Below, piece after piece: positions 1 to 5,003 of a stretch of DNA of 5,555 bases; within the stretch, counting starts at the first letter, position 1, and every line of letters begins with the position of its first letter. Source of the DNA: Candidatus Nitrosocosmicus sp. (GTDB taxonomy: Archaea; Thermoproteota; Nitrososphaeria; Nitrososphaerales; Nitrososphaeraceae). The notes beneath the pieces were generated by a model that saw only the letters and a list, made by a program, of their open reading frames with translations, was not told the origin of the DNA and ran no database searches. The DNA is taken from contig JAKDMR010000155.1 of assembly GCA_030452275.1 (NCBI GenBank), positions 1 to 5,555 on the forward strand, read 5' to 3'. A program made the translations under genes and the position numbers.

Positions 1-1
1 A

Positions 2-442
2 ACTAGTATTCTAGTAATAGGTATTATAGGTGCTAGCTTCGTTGTATGGTTTCTACCTTCCGAAAATATACAAAATAGTGGAATGAGTAACATGACCATT
101 TCATTCTTGGATCCAAATGATACATTAGCCTCGGTCAATAGTCAATTTTTGCTACTACAAAACGAAGTTCAAAATCAAATTAATGATGCTAAAGCAAATA
201 ATGTCAATAAGACATACATTAACAATGTCATTAATGTCTCTATCATTCAAAATAATGAATTAATGCAGACCTTACTAAGCGGACAGCCGAATCGAACGTT
301 AATGCCAAACTACGTTGAATTAATGAACCATCTAAAAGACTACTCTGTGTATTTGCTAGACCTCAAGAATGTTACAACAAACTCGCTCAATATGAGCCAG
401 GACTTTAAAAATTTAGGGAATATTTCAGCAATCCTTAAATAA
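2..442 (+). CDS. Membrane-anchored, sequon-rich exported protein of unknown function (5' end outside window)
   Basis: The reading frame is open to the left edge, so the gene is partial. 146 residues are visible, and the ATG at 83 is probably not the true start, because the 27 upstream codons encode a good transmembrane segment (about residues 3-18, ILVIGIIGASFVVWFL) followed by a polar stretch. I infer a signal anchor with the rest outside the cell. The remainder is hydrophilic, Asn/Gln/Leu-rich and probably helical. It holds eight Asn-X-Ser/Thr sequons (NMT, NDT, NKT, NVS, NRT, NVT, NMS, NIS), which would suit archaeal N-glycosylation. It has no cysteines, no recognisable catalytic motif and no second membrane segment. 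The stop lies 48 bp before sucC, which appears to have its own promoter, so a functional link to sucCD is not implied. I do not recognise the family. Confidence is high that it is coding and low on role. Confidence 0.75.
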   Translation, partial: TSILVIGIIGASFVVWFLPSENIQNSGMSNMTISFLDPNDTLASVNSQFLLLQNEVQNQINDAKANNVNKTYINNVINVSIIQNNELMQTLLSGQPNRTLMPNYVELMNHLKDYSVYLLDLKNVTTNSLNMSQDFKNLGNISAILK

Positions 443-458
443 AAATAAAAAAGGATTG

Positions 459-467
459 TTTATAAAG
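459..467 (+). promoter_or_regulatory. TATA box of sucCD (TTTATAAAG)
   Basis: TTTATAAAG is centred 28 bp before the sucC ATG, preceded by a purine-rich stretch (AAAAAAGGA) that could serve as the BRE. Archaeal TATA boxes sit about 26-27 bp before the transcription start, so the transcript should begin at or within a base or two of the ATG (leaderless). There is no Shine-Dalgarno sequence before the ATG, which agrees with this. Confidence 0.65.
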
Positions 468-490
468 AGTATTTTCAAACCTTTACAAAG

Positions 491-1609
491 ATGCGACTTC
501 TCGAATATCAAGGAAAAGAGCTATTTAATCAGTTTGGCATAGAAACGCCAGAGTCTGTTCTAGCTGAAAGTGCGGAGGATGCCCGAATTGGATCTCAGAA
601 ACTAGGTTTTCCGTTTGTCTTGAAATCTCAACTAACAGTTGGTGGTCGAGGCAAAGCCGGAGCAATTCAAAAATGCAAAGATTCCTCTGAATTAGAAACA
701 AAGTTTGGTGAATTATTGATGAAAGAAGTAAAAGGCGAATTGCCAAGGGGTATCCTCTTAGAGAAAATGGTAGATATTGTAAAAGAAATCTATTTGTCTA
801 TCTTCTTAAATCGGAGCAAGCGCTGTTTCTCGATAATTGCTTCATCAGAAGGGGGGATTGATATTGAACAAACTGATAATAAAATAATTCAAGATATCTC
901 TATTGACGGCATATCGGGCGAGTTAGCGAATACTATCGCATCGAATTTGAATATCCCCGATAAATCCAAAGAAAGTTTTGTCAATTTGTTGCTGAATCTC
1001 TTTAGAGTAGTTGTAGAGAAGGAGGCCGAACTTGCCGAAATAAATCCACTCGCTATAATCTCTGATGACTCTTTACTTGCCTTGGACGCTAAAGTGATCA
1101 TAGATGATAACGCTCTCTTCAGGCACGAGGATTTGCAAAAATATCTATATCTAAGTGATTTGGAAAAACAAGCTGCTAAAAATGGATTCTCATTTGTTGA
1201 ATTGGAAGGAGACATTGCGATTATAGGCAATGGTGCTGGTTTAGTAATGTCCACATTAGATATGGTTACTGCTGCAAATGGGAAAGCCGGAGCTTTCCTT
1301 GATTTTGGGGGAAGAGCCACAAGCGAAACTATTTACGAAGCTCTCAAAGTCATAAGTAGACTTCCGAAAATAAAGACAATCCTTGTGAATCTATATGGAG
1401 GAATTGTGCGAACAGATCTTGTAGCACTGGGTATTCTAGAGGCTTATAAGAATAATATATTGACAGTGCCGGTATACGCTAGAATCTCTGGAGCGCAATC
1501 CGAAAGGGCAAAGGAATTGCTCAATGGAAGTAAAGCACGCTTATTTGATACAGTTGAGGAAGCAATAAATGCTTTAGTCCTAAAGATAAACAACAACCAA
1601 ACGAAGTGA
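491..1609 (+). CDS. sucC: Succinyl-CoA ligase (ADP-forming), beta subunit
   Basis: 372 residues, close to the usual 360-390. It is the nucleotide- and substrate-binding subunit of the cytoplasmic enzyme that interconverts succinyl-CoA + ADP + Pi and succinate + CoA + ATP. The ATP-grasp half (about 1-205) opens with MRLLEYQGKELF and has K45 and the GGRGKAG nucleotide loop (51-57). Mg-binding residues are E183/N185 in EINPL and D199 in LDAKV. The CoA-ligase half (about 240-365) has GNGAGL (246-251) and GGIVRTD (303-309), which in E. coli carries the nucleotide/phosphohistidine contact region. One oddity is FLDFGGRAT at 269-277, where E. coli and human enzymes have GGGA: Arg275 replaces the third Gly. 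sucD follows after 6 bp. The ATG is preceded by a well-placed TATA box. A related malate- or other acyl-CoA ligase cannot be excluded from sequence alone. Confidence 0.93.
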   Translation: MRLLEYQGKELFNQFGIETPESVLAESAEDARIGSQKLGFPFVLKSQLTVGGRGKAGAIQKCKDSSELETKFGELLMKEVKGELPRGILLEKMVDIVKEIYLSIFLNRSKRCFSIIASSEGGIDIEQTDNKIIQDISIDGISGELANTIASNLNIPDKSKESFVNLLLNLFRVVVEKEAELAEINPLAIISDDSLLALDAKVIIDDNALFRHEDLQKYLYLSDLEKQAAKNGFSFVELEGDIAIIGNGAGLVMSTLDMVTAANGKAGAFLDFGGRATSETIYEALKVISRLPKIKTILVNLYGGIVRTDLVALGILEAYKNNILTVPVYARISGAQSERAKELLNGSKARLFDTVEEAINALVLKINNNQTK

Positions 1610-1615
1610 GACGAT

Positions 1616-2533
1616 TTGAGCACACAATTTGATATTTTTCGAATTTTATCAGGGGATGAATCTGATGCTGACTTTGAAAAGAAACCTGTAATCATTCAGG
1701 GAATTACAGGCAGCTTTGGGTCAACACACACAAAACTAATGCGATCTTATGGAACGAATATTGCCGCAGGTGTCACACCAGGTAAAGGGGGTTCAAAATT
1801 CGAGGATGTTCCTGTTTTCAATACTGTGGAGGAGGCAGTGAAATCATCAGGATCAGTTATATCTGGAATATTCGTACCTGCTCCTTTCTTTTATAAAGCA
1901 GCTAAAGAATCTCTAGATAACGGGATTAAACTAATAGTAGCAATACCAGAACACGTGCCAATTATTGATTCAATAAAAGTGTATGAGTATGCTCACAAAA
2001 AAGGAGCAAGAATGATTGGACCAAATACTCCGGGAGTGATTATTCCAGAGATAATGAAAGTTGGAATAATGCCTGCTCAACCTTTTACTAAGGGGAATAC
2101 GGTTGTATTTTCACGAAGCGGGACCTTAATGTATGAAGTTTCATTTCACCTATCCAACTCTGGTTTTGGACAACGTTTAGGACTGGGAATAGGAGGCGAT
2201 CCAATTAATGGCACTAATCTTATTGATTCTTTCGAGTTAATTAGGAACAGAGGGGATGTTGATTCTGTGGTTGTGGTTGGTGAAATAGGCGGTGATGCGG
2301 AGGAACAACTTGCCGACTATATAATAAAGACTAATTTCTCAAAACCTGTTGTTGCCTACATAGCAGGAAGATCTGCTCCAAAAGAAAAGCGAATGGGTCA
2401 TGCTGGAGCTATAGTTTATGGAAACTATGGATCTGCCGATTCAAAAATAAATAACTATGCTAAAGCGGATGTTCCAGTTGCAAATAGCCCAAGGGAAGTC
2501 CCGTTGTTGTTGAGGGCAAAAATAAGAAAATAA
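1616..2533 (+). CDS. sucD: Succinyl-CoA ligase (ADP-forming), alpha subunit
   Basis: 305 residues. It is the CoA-binding, transiently phosphorylated subunit that pairs with SucC. The Rossmann-like CoA domain covers about 23-150, with IIQGITGSFGSTH (26-38), GVTPGKGG (52-59) and IGPNTPG (134-140). The ligase domain has SRSGTLMYE (166-174), GIGGDP (191-196), GEIGGDAEE (222-230) and the phosphohistidine motif RMGHAGAI with His262 (E. coli His246 equivalent). The Cys of the E. coli GPNCPG motif is Thr138 here. The N-terminus is about 12-15 residues longer than in E. coli, with an acidic stretch (GDESDADFE). The TTG at 1616 is the only usable start: the in-frame codon three before it is the sucC stop, and no ATG, GTG or TTG follows until residue 42. 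GTGAG at 1606-1610 may act as a weak ribosome binding site. It is certainly co-transcribed with sucC. Confidence 0.94.
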   Translation: MSTQFDIFRILSGDESDADFEKKPVIIQGITGSFGSTHTKLMRSYGTNIAAGVTPGKGGSKFEDVPVFNTVEEAVKSSGSVISGIFVPAPFFYKAAKESLDNGIKLIVAIPEHVPIIDSIKVYEYAHKKGARMIGPNTPGVIIPEIMKVGIMPAQPFTKGNTVVFSRSGTLMYEVSFHLSNSGFGQRLGLGIGGDPINGTNLIDSFELIRNRGDVDSVVVVGEIGGDAEEQLADYIIKTNFSKPVVAYIAGRSAPKEKRMGHAGAIVYGNYGSADSKINNYAKADVPVANSPREVPLLLRAKIRK

Positions 2534-2552
2534 TCAATTAGTCGAGAAAATC

Positions 2553-2561
2553 TATTTTTAT
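2553..2561 (+). promoter_or_regulatory. Putative TATA box for the zinc-ribbon gene; T-rich end of sucCD
   Basis: TATTTTTAT lies 18-26 bp before the ATG at 2579. This is a little close for a leaderless start at that ATG and would fit slightly better with transcription starting at about 2583. The same T-rich run, about 20-28 bp after the sucD stop, could also help end the sucCD transcript. The call rests on composition and position only. Confidence 0.35.
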
Positions 2562-2578
2562 TTGTCCAACATCACTAT

Positions 2579-2761
2579 ATGCTGGGAATCCAATTGGAAA
2601 AAAGATTTTGTACAAACTGTATGTTAAAAACTGCACACGATTGGATAGAAGAAACAGATGTTATTTACACTTATAAAAGAAAAAGGGTGTATAAATGCGG
2701 TAATTGTGGTTTCATTTCAAAAAAAAGAGGTTTGAGACCTTCGTCTGAGTCGGTTTATTAA
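2579..2761 (+). CDS. Small zinc-ribbon protein
   Basis: 60 residues with two CxxC knuckles, C11-x2-C14 and C40-x2-C43 (FCTNC and KCGNCGF), 25 residues apart, the layout of a single rubredoxin-like zinc ribbon. The protein is basic (KRKR at 33-36, KKRG at 48-51), which suits nucleic-acid or protein binding, but I cannot name a function. His20 lies between the knuckles but is not needed to complete the site. The start is uncertain: ATG at 2579 gives the full ORF, and an in-frame TTG at 2594 just before the first knuckle is possible and better spaced from the TATA-like element. It stands 45 bp after sucD and 80 bp before the DUF309 gene, on the same strand, so it could be a one-gene unit or share a transcript with the latter. 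It is conserved in architecture rather than in any motif I recognise. Confidence 0.75.
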   Translation: MLGIQLEKRFCTNCMLKTAHDWIEETDVIYTYKRKRVYKCGNCGFISKKRGLRPSSESVY

Positions 2762-2764
2762 TAG

Positions 2765-2778
2765 CAAGATCTATCTTG
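2765..2778 (+). repeat. Short perfect inverted repeat after the zinc-ribbon gene
   Basis: CAAGAT-CT-ATCTTG is a 6-bp perfect dyad with a 2-bp centre, starting 3 bp after the zinc-ribbon stop. No T-run follows it, so it does not look like an intrinsic terminator. A protein-binding dyad or chance are both possible. Confidence 0.3.
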
Positions 2779-2841
2779 ACAACATCTAGCACTAGAATCA
2801 GAACGCTCATTACCGTAATTGGCTAATAACAAACTATTTAC

Positions 2842-3441
2842 ATGAAAAAAAGGTATCTTGTTTATCTAGACAACAAAAATAATTATTTGCCTTCAAACGC
2901 CAGTAGTGTTTTGCATTCACTGCGTCTGCTGCTCCAAAACTATAACCATGTAGTAGTCAGGGATATCAGGATTTCAAGTTATTTTATCGAAATAGATGTT
3001 AGTACGCAGGACAATACCTCACTGTGCGCGGATGATCATAATTTTTTTGGACCAATCAATATTTTAGGATCCCTGATCCGCCTGGAAGAATTGAATGAAG
3101 TAACTGATTTTATGTCCGGAGAAGATGCTGTGATGTCATCAGTTTTCTTATTTAATATGGAAAGATATTGGAAATCTCATGAAGTTCTCGAGGGTGTTTG
3201 GAAAGATTCAAAAGGACAAACAAAAAATCTTTTAAATGGGTTGATTTTAATAGATGCGGCATATGTACACTTCCAAAAAGGAGAAAACACTATTTTTTTC
3301 TCGATCCTAAATCGCTCTTTGGAAAAGTTCAAAGACAGTTCAGAATATTTTTATGACATAAATATGGAATTTTTGCTAAAGGACCTTTCCAAAATAATCC
3401 ATGCCAAAAGGGTATCTATTATCAAAATGTATCTGAAATAA
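2842..3441 (+). CDS. DUF309-domain protein with an extra N-terminal region
   Basis: 199 residues. About residues 103-165 match the DUF309 pattern: F104-N105, W110, H113-E114-V-L-E, W120, then LLNGLILIDAAYVHFQKGE (130-148) with the conserved Gly133-Leu134, paired Ala139-140 and His143. DUF309 is a small all-helical domain of unknown biochemical function, in which the conserved His/Glu/Trp residues suggest a binding or catalytic pocket. About 95 residues precede it, with alternating beta-like (YLVYLD, HVVVRDIRIS, YFIEIDVS) and helical segments that I do not recognise. The tail is helical and basic. There is no signal peptide or membrane segment, so it is probably cytoplasmic. The start is ATG at 2842, with an A-rich second codon region and no Shine-Dalgarno. 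No convincing TATA box lies upstream, so it may be co-transcribed with the zinc-ribbon gene. It ends 11 bp before the oppositely oriented tRNA-Cys. Confidence 0.8.
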   Translation: MKKRYLVYLDNKNNYLPSNASSVLHSLRLLLQNYNHVVVRDIRISSYFIEIDVSTQDNTSLCADDHNFFGPINILGSLIRLEELNEVTDFMSGEDAVMSSVFLFNMERYWKSHEVLEGVWKDSKGQTKNLLNGLILIDAAYVHFQKGENTIFFSILNRSLEKFKDSSEYFYDINMEFLLKDLSKIIHAKRVSIIKMYLK

Positions 3442-3452
3442 TTTTGCTTAAG

Positions 3453-3540
3453 AGGTGGGGAAGGGATTCGAACCCTTATATATTCGCTATCCGTATCTTT
3501 GAGTCTGCAGGCGAACGCATGGCCGCTCTGCCACCCCACC
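3453..3540 (-). tRNA. tRNA-Cys (GCA) with a 16-nt intron after position 37
   Basis: Read on the minus strand. The acceptor stem GGTGGGG (3540-3534) pairs perfectly with CCCCACC (3460-3454). A TGGCAGAG D-arm start follows, typical of archaeal tRNA-Cys. The T-arm is AAGGG-TTCGAAT-CCCTT, and the discriminator is T at 3453 (U73, the cysteine identity base). The anticodon stem TTCGC (3515-3511) pairs perfectly with GCGAA (3487-3483), but 23 nt lie between instead of 7. Removing 16 nt (3504-3489) leaves the loop CTGCAGA with anticodon GCA (3508-3506), a 5-nt variable region and a 72-nt tRNA. CCA is not encoded. A long-variable-arm Leu or Ser tRNA was considered and does not fold. The gene is convergent with the DUF309 gene and downstream of the histone gene on the same strand. 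Confidence 0.88.
3489..3504 (-). other. Predicted tRNA intron with relaxed bulge-helix-bulge
   Basis: The 16-nt insert ACTCAAAGATACGGAT sits between G37 and A38, the canonical archaeal position. Folding by eye gives 3-nt bulges AGA and ATA with cuts after their second bases, as expected for the splicing endonuclease. The central helix CTGC/ACGG has only three of four pairs (C-G, U-G, G-C, then a C/A mismatch), and the inner helix is weak (two pairs closing an AAA loop). This is a relaxed motif, of the kind usually needing the heteromeric endonuclease form. Confidence 0.75.
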
Positions 3541-3565
3541 AGCTGTTTGTTTTATCATTGATTGA

Positions 3566-3576
3566 AAACTTATATT
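3566..3576 (-). promoter_or_regulatory. TATA box for tRNA-Cys
   Basis: On the minus strand this reads AATATAAGTTT, with the core about 32 bp before the mature tRNA 5' end. Transcription would begin about 5 nt upstream of the tRNA, leaving a short leader for RNase P. This makes the tRNA independent of the histone gene behind it. Confidence 0.55.
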
Positions 3577-3589
3577 TCTTTGGTAATAG

Positions 3590-3596
3590 TTTTTTT
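3590..3596 (+). terminator. Possible T-run terminator for the DUF309 transcript
   Basis: A run of seven T on the plus strand, about 150 bp beyond the DUF309 stop and past the oppositely oriented tRNA. Archaeal polymerase can stop at plain T-runs, so this could end plus-strand transcripts running antisense through the tRNA gene. The distance makes this weak. Confidence 0.2.
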
Positions 3597-3599
3597 ATC

Positions 3600-3631
3600 A
3601 TTTCTAGATTGTAGTATTTCTAGATTGTAGT
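3600..3631. repeat. Perfect 2 x 16-bp tandem duplication
   Basis: ATTTCTAGATTGTAGT occurs twice back to back (3600-3615 and 3616-3631) with no mismatch, in the 140-bp spacer between the histone stop and the tRNA-Cys gene. It lies outside both genes and upstream of the tRNA TATA box. The unit has no recognisable function; replication slippage is the simplest origin. Confidence 0.9.
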
Positions 3632-3680
3632 TCGAGCATTCAATAACATCATAAATGAGTACGATTTTGACACTATGTTG

Positions 3681-3908
3681 TTACTTGATAAAATTTCTTG
3701 ATGCGAGAGTTATGTCTTCAGATTTTATGGTTTTTCTGTGAGCATGACTGGCCAACAATACAGCCTGTTTAGCAATATTTTCACCCAAGGCTTCTAATAT
3801 GCTTCTTAATTCATCTGCTGCACTATCACTCACCCTTTCGGCACCGTATTTTTTGATGATTCTGTGAATGGAAGCTAGAGCTATTTCCGATTCTGAGTTT
3901 ATTGCCAT
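3681..3908 (-). CDS. Archaeal histone (HMf family)
   Basis: 75 residues, a single histone fold that dimerises and wraps DNA, stacking into longer archaeal chromatin fibres. Alignment to HMfB from memory (offset +6) places R16 in HRIIKKYGAERVS, R25, and the loop R58-K59-T60 in HRKTIKSEDITLA on the DNA-binding positions. H55 and D65 fall on the tetramer-interface positions. G22 matches HMfB Gly16, known to matter for stacking dimers into extended fibres. Compared with HMfB it has a six-residue N-terminal extension (INSESE region) and no C-terminal tail. The start ATG at 3908 is set by the fold boundary and a TATA-like box about 30 bp upstream. It is divergent from tatD across 239 bp. No T-run terminator is visible on its strand, so some read-through towards tRNA-Cys is possible. 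Confidence 0.95.
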   Translation of the reverse strand: MAINSESEIALASIHRIIKKYGAERVSDSAADELRSILEALGENIAKQAVLLASHAHRKTIKSEDITLASRNFIK

Positions 3909-3934
3909 TTATTCTACTAGATTTGTTCCTTTGT

Positions 3935-3942
3935 TTAATAAA
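3935..3942 (-). promoter_or_regulatory. TATA box of the histone gene
   Basis: On the minus strand this reads TTTATTAA, centred about 30 bp before the histone ATG. It predicts a transcript with a leader of 0-5 nt. No ribosome binding site is placed for the ATG (the GGAAC stretch overlaps the expected upstream untranscribed region). Confidence 0.5.
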
Positions 3943-4003
3943 CTCCTATGTAAAATTGATTCAATTAAAGAGTTCATTCTTACTACTGCATATACATCCG
4001 TTT

Positions 4004-4033
4004 TGAGTCTTGGTCATTATAATTTCAGACTCA
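4004..4033. repeat. 7-bp perfect inverted repeat between histone and tatD
   Basis: TGAGTCT (4004-4010) and AGACTCA (4027-4033) are perfect inverse copies separated by 16 bp, with a weak extension outward (T-G wobble then T-A). A further GAGTC lies at 4051-4055. The 239-bp divergent region (3909-4147) otherwise holds only the two promoters and no convincing gene. The dyad could be an operator shared by the divergent promoters or a stem-loop; chance cannot be excluded. Confidence 0.4.
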
Positions 4034-4108
4034 GATTTAAGACAACATTGGAGTCAGGATAACTAGTATAGAGATTAATCGCTTGTTAATAATATTAGAA
4101 AAGAGGAC

Positions 4109-4119
4109 TAATAATTAAT
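4109..4119 (+). promoter_or_regulatory. Putative TATA region of tatD
   Basis: TAATAATTAAT, preceded by purine-rich AGAGGA (a BRE-like stretch), is centred about 34 bp before the TTG start. This would give a leader of only several nucleotides. The whole stretch is AT-rich, so the exact box is uncertain. Confidence 0.35.
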
Positions 4120-4147
4120 TAGTTGAATCAAACAATAATCAAGTAAC

Positions 4148-4921
4148 TTGCATTTCGTTGATTCACACATTCATTTGTCAGATAAATATTATCACAAATA
4201 TCATAGGGTAATATTCGATTATATGCGTCAAGCTAATGTTCAATCGATTTGCGTGTCAGAAGATTTCAATTCATCTGTAGAGGCGTTATCATTAAAAGAA
4301 AAATTTTTTAAAGACTCTAATCTTTTGAAAGTTTTTGTGGGTATACACCCGCAGTTTGCAGCGGTTTCTGCTAACCTACGATTATTTGAAGGTCTTTTCC
4401 AGTCTAAACTTGATTTTATTGCTGGAATAGGTGAAATAGGACTTGATCCAACATATGCCAATTTGGATCCGGACACTACACTAGGAATACAAAAAATTGT
4501 TTTCGAAAAAATGCTACATCTAGCAGAAATGTATGACAAGCCGGTGTCTCTTCATTCTAGAAGATCTGTCAATGATATTCTGGAGATATTGCCTTCATAT
4601 AAAATTAGGAATGCAGTATTCCATTGGTATGATGGGAACAAAAGCAACCTAAAAAGAATAAACGATAAGGGATATTTCGTTTCTTTCGGCCCATATCTCC
4701 TGTACTCAAATGATAAACATACATTGTTAAAAGAATCAGATATTAACCTGATTTTGATAGAAACTGACGGGCCGGTCAAATACAAGAATTGTTTTGACGG
4801 CGCACTTACTTCTCCTTCTTTGGTAGTGACTGTAGTTTATTTTGCTTCTGTTTTATTAAAGAAATCCTTTGACGAATTGTCTGAAATCCTTTATGATAAT
4901 TCTACTCGATTTCTAAGATAG
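4148..4921 (+). CDS. TatD-family metal-dependent hydrolase (DNase-like)
   Basis: 257 residues, the normal TatD length. The family is a cytoplasmic TIM-barrel amidohydrolase fold with two metal ions; characterised members are 3'-5' exonucleases acting on DNA or RNA. All expected metal ligands are visible in order: H7 and H9 (DSHIHL), E96 (GIGEIGLD), H136 (VSLHSRR), H159 (VFHWYDG) and D207 (IETDGP). GIHP (65-68) is also characteristic. The C-terminal helix LSEILYDNSTRFL matches the usual TatD ending. The start is TTG at 4148: it places HxH at the usual distance from the N-terminus, and an in-frame TAA at 4136 leaves no other conventional start. It is divergent from the histone gene and apparently a single-gene unit. 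The exact substrate is not decidable, and the bacterial Tat pathway name does not imply a role in protein export. Confidence 0.9.
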   Translation: MHFVDSHIHLSDKYYHKYHRVIFDYMRQANVQSICVSEDFNSSVEALSLKEKFFKDSNLLKVFVGIHPQFAAVSANLRLFEGLFQSKLDFIAGIGEIGLDPTYANLDPDTTLGIQKIVFEKMLHLAEMYDKPVSLHSRRSVNDILEILPSYKIRNAVFHWYDGNKSNLKRINDKGYFVSFGPYLLYSNDKHTLLKESDINLILIETDGPVKYKNCFDGALTSPSLVVTVVYFASVLLKKSFDELSEILYDNSTRFLR

Positions 4922-4973
4922 CCTATCTTTCTATACTCAATCCTCTTTTGGTGAAATCTAATTAAGATAAAAG

Positions 4974-4982
4974 ATAAAATAA
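4974..4982 (+). promoter_or_regulatory. TATA box of the eS17 - Urm1-like operon
   Basis: ATAAAATAA is centred 26 bp before the GTG at 5004, the ideal spacing for a leaderless transcript. It overlaps a tandem 7-mer, AGATAAA twice, at 4965-4978. There is no Shine-Dalgarno sequence before the GTG. Confidence 0.5.
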
Positions 4983-4987
4983 CCTTG

Positions 4988-4995
4988 TTTTTTTT
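4988..4995 (+). terminator. T8 run after tatD
   Basis: Eight T in a row about 67 bp after the tatD stop, following another pyrimidine-rich stretch (4924-4949). This composition suits archaeal T-run termination of tatD. The run also lies between the eS17 TATA box and its GTG, where it would precede the predicted transcript start. Confidence 0.35.
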
Positions 4996-5003
4996 CTATT
5001 CAT

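Noticed and set aside
2..15. Inverted repeat ACTAG-TATT-CTAGT at the left edge
   Set aside because: It lies inside the coding sequence of the transmembrane segment and is short and AT-rich; chance is enough.
525..746. 73-codon minus-strand reading frame inside sucC
   Set aside because: It is fully antisense to a conserved ATP-grasp region, with no recognisable protein features.
889..1320. 143-codon minus-strand reading frame inside sucC
   Set aside because: Long but antisense to strongly conserved SucC sequence; its Ser/Lys-rich translation is typical of a shadow frame.
3351..3539. 62-codon minus-strand reading frame overlapping the tRNA
   Set aside because: It starts in the tRNA acceptor/D-arm and runs into the DUF309 gene in antisense; the tRNA explains the conserved part.
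3453..3540. Reading the tRNA as a type II tRNA-Leu(CAA) because of CTCAAAG
   Set aside because: The flanking bases GCAGA and ATACG do not pair, no variable-arm stem forms before the T-arm, and the discriminator is T rather than the A expected for Leu.
3868..4062. 64-codon plus-strand reading frame across the histone start and promoter
   Set aside because: It is antisense to the histone N-terminus, then runs through the divergent intergenic region; no family resemblance and no promoter of its own.
4240..4539. 99-codon minus-strand reading frame inside tatD
   Set aside because: Antisense to the conserved TatD metal-site region; shadow frame.
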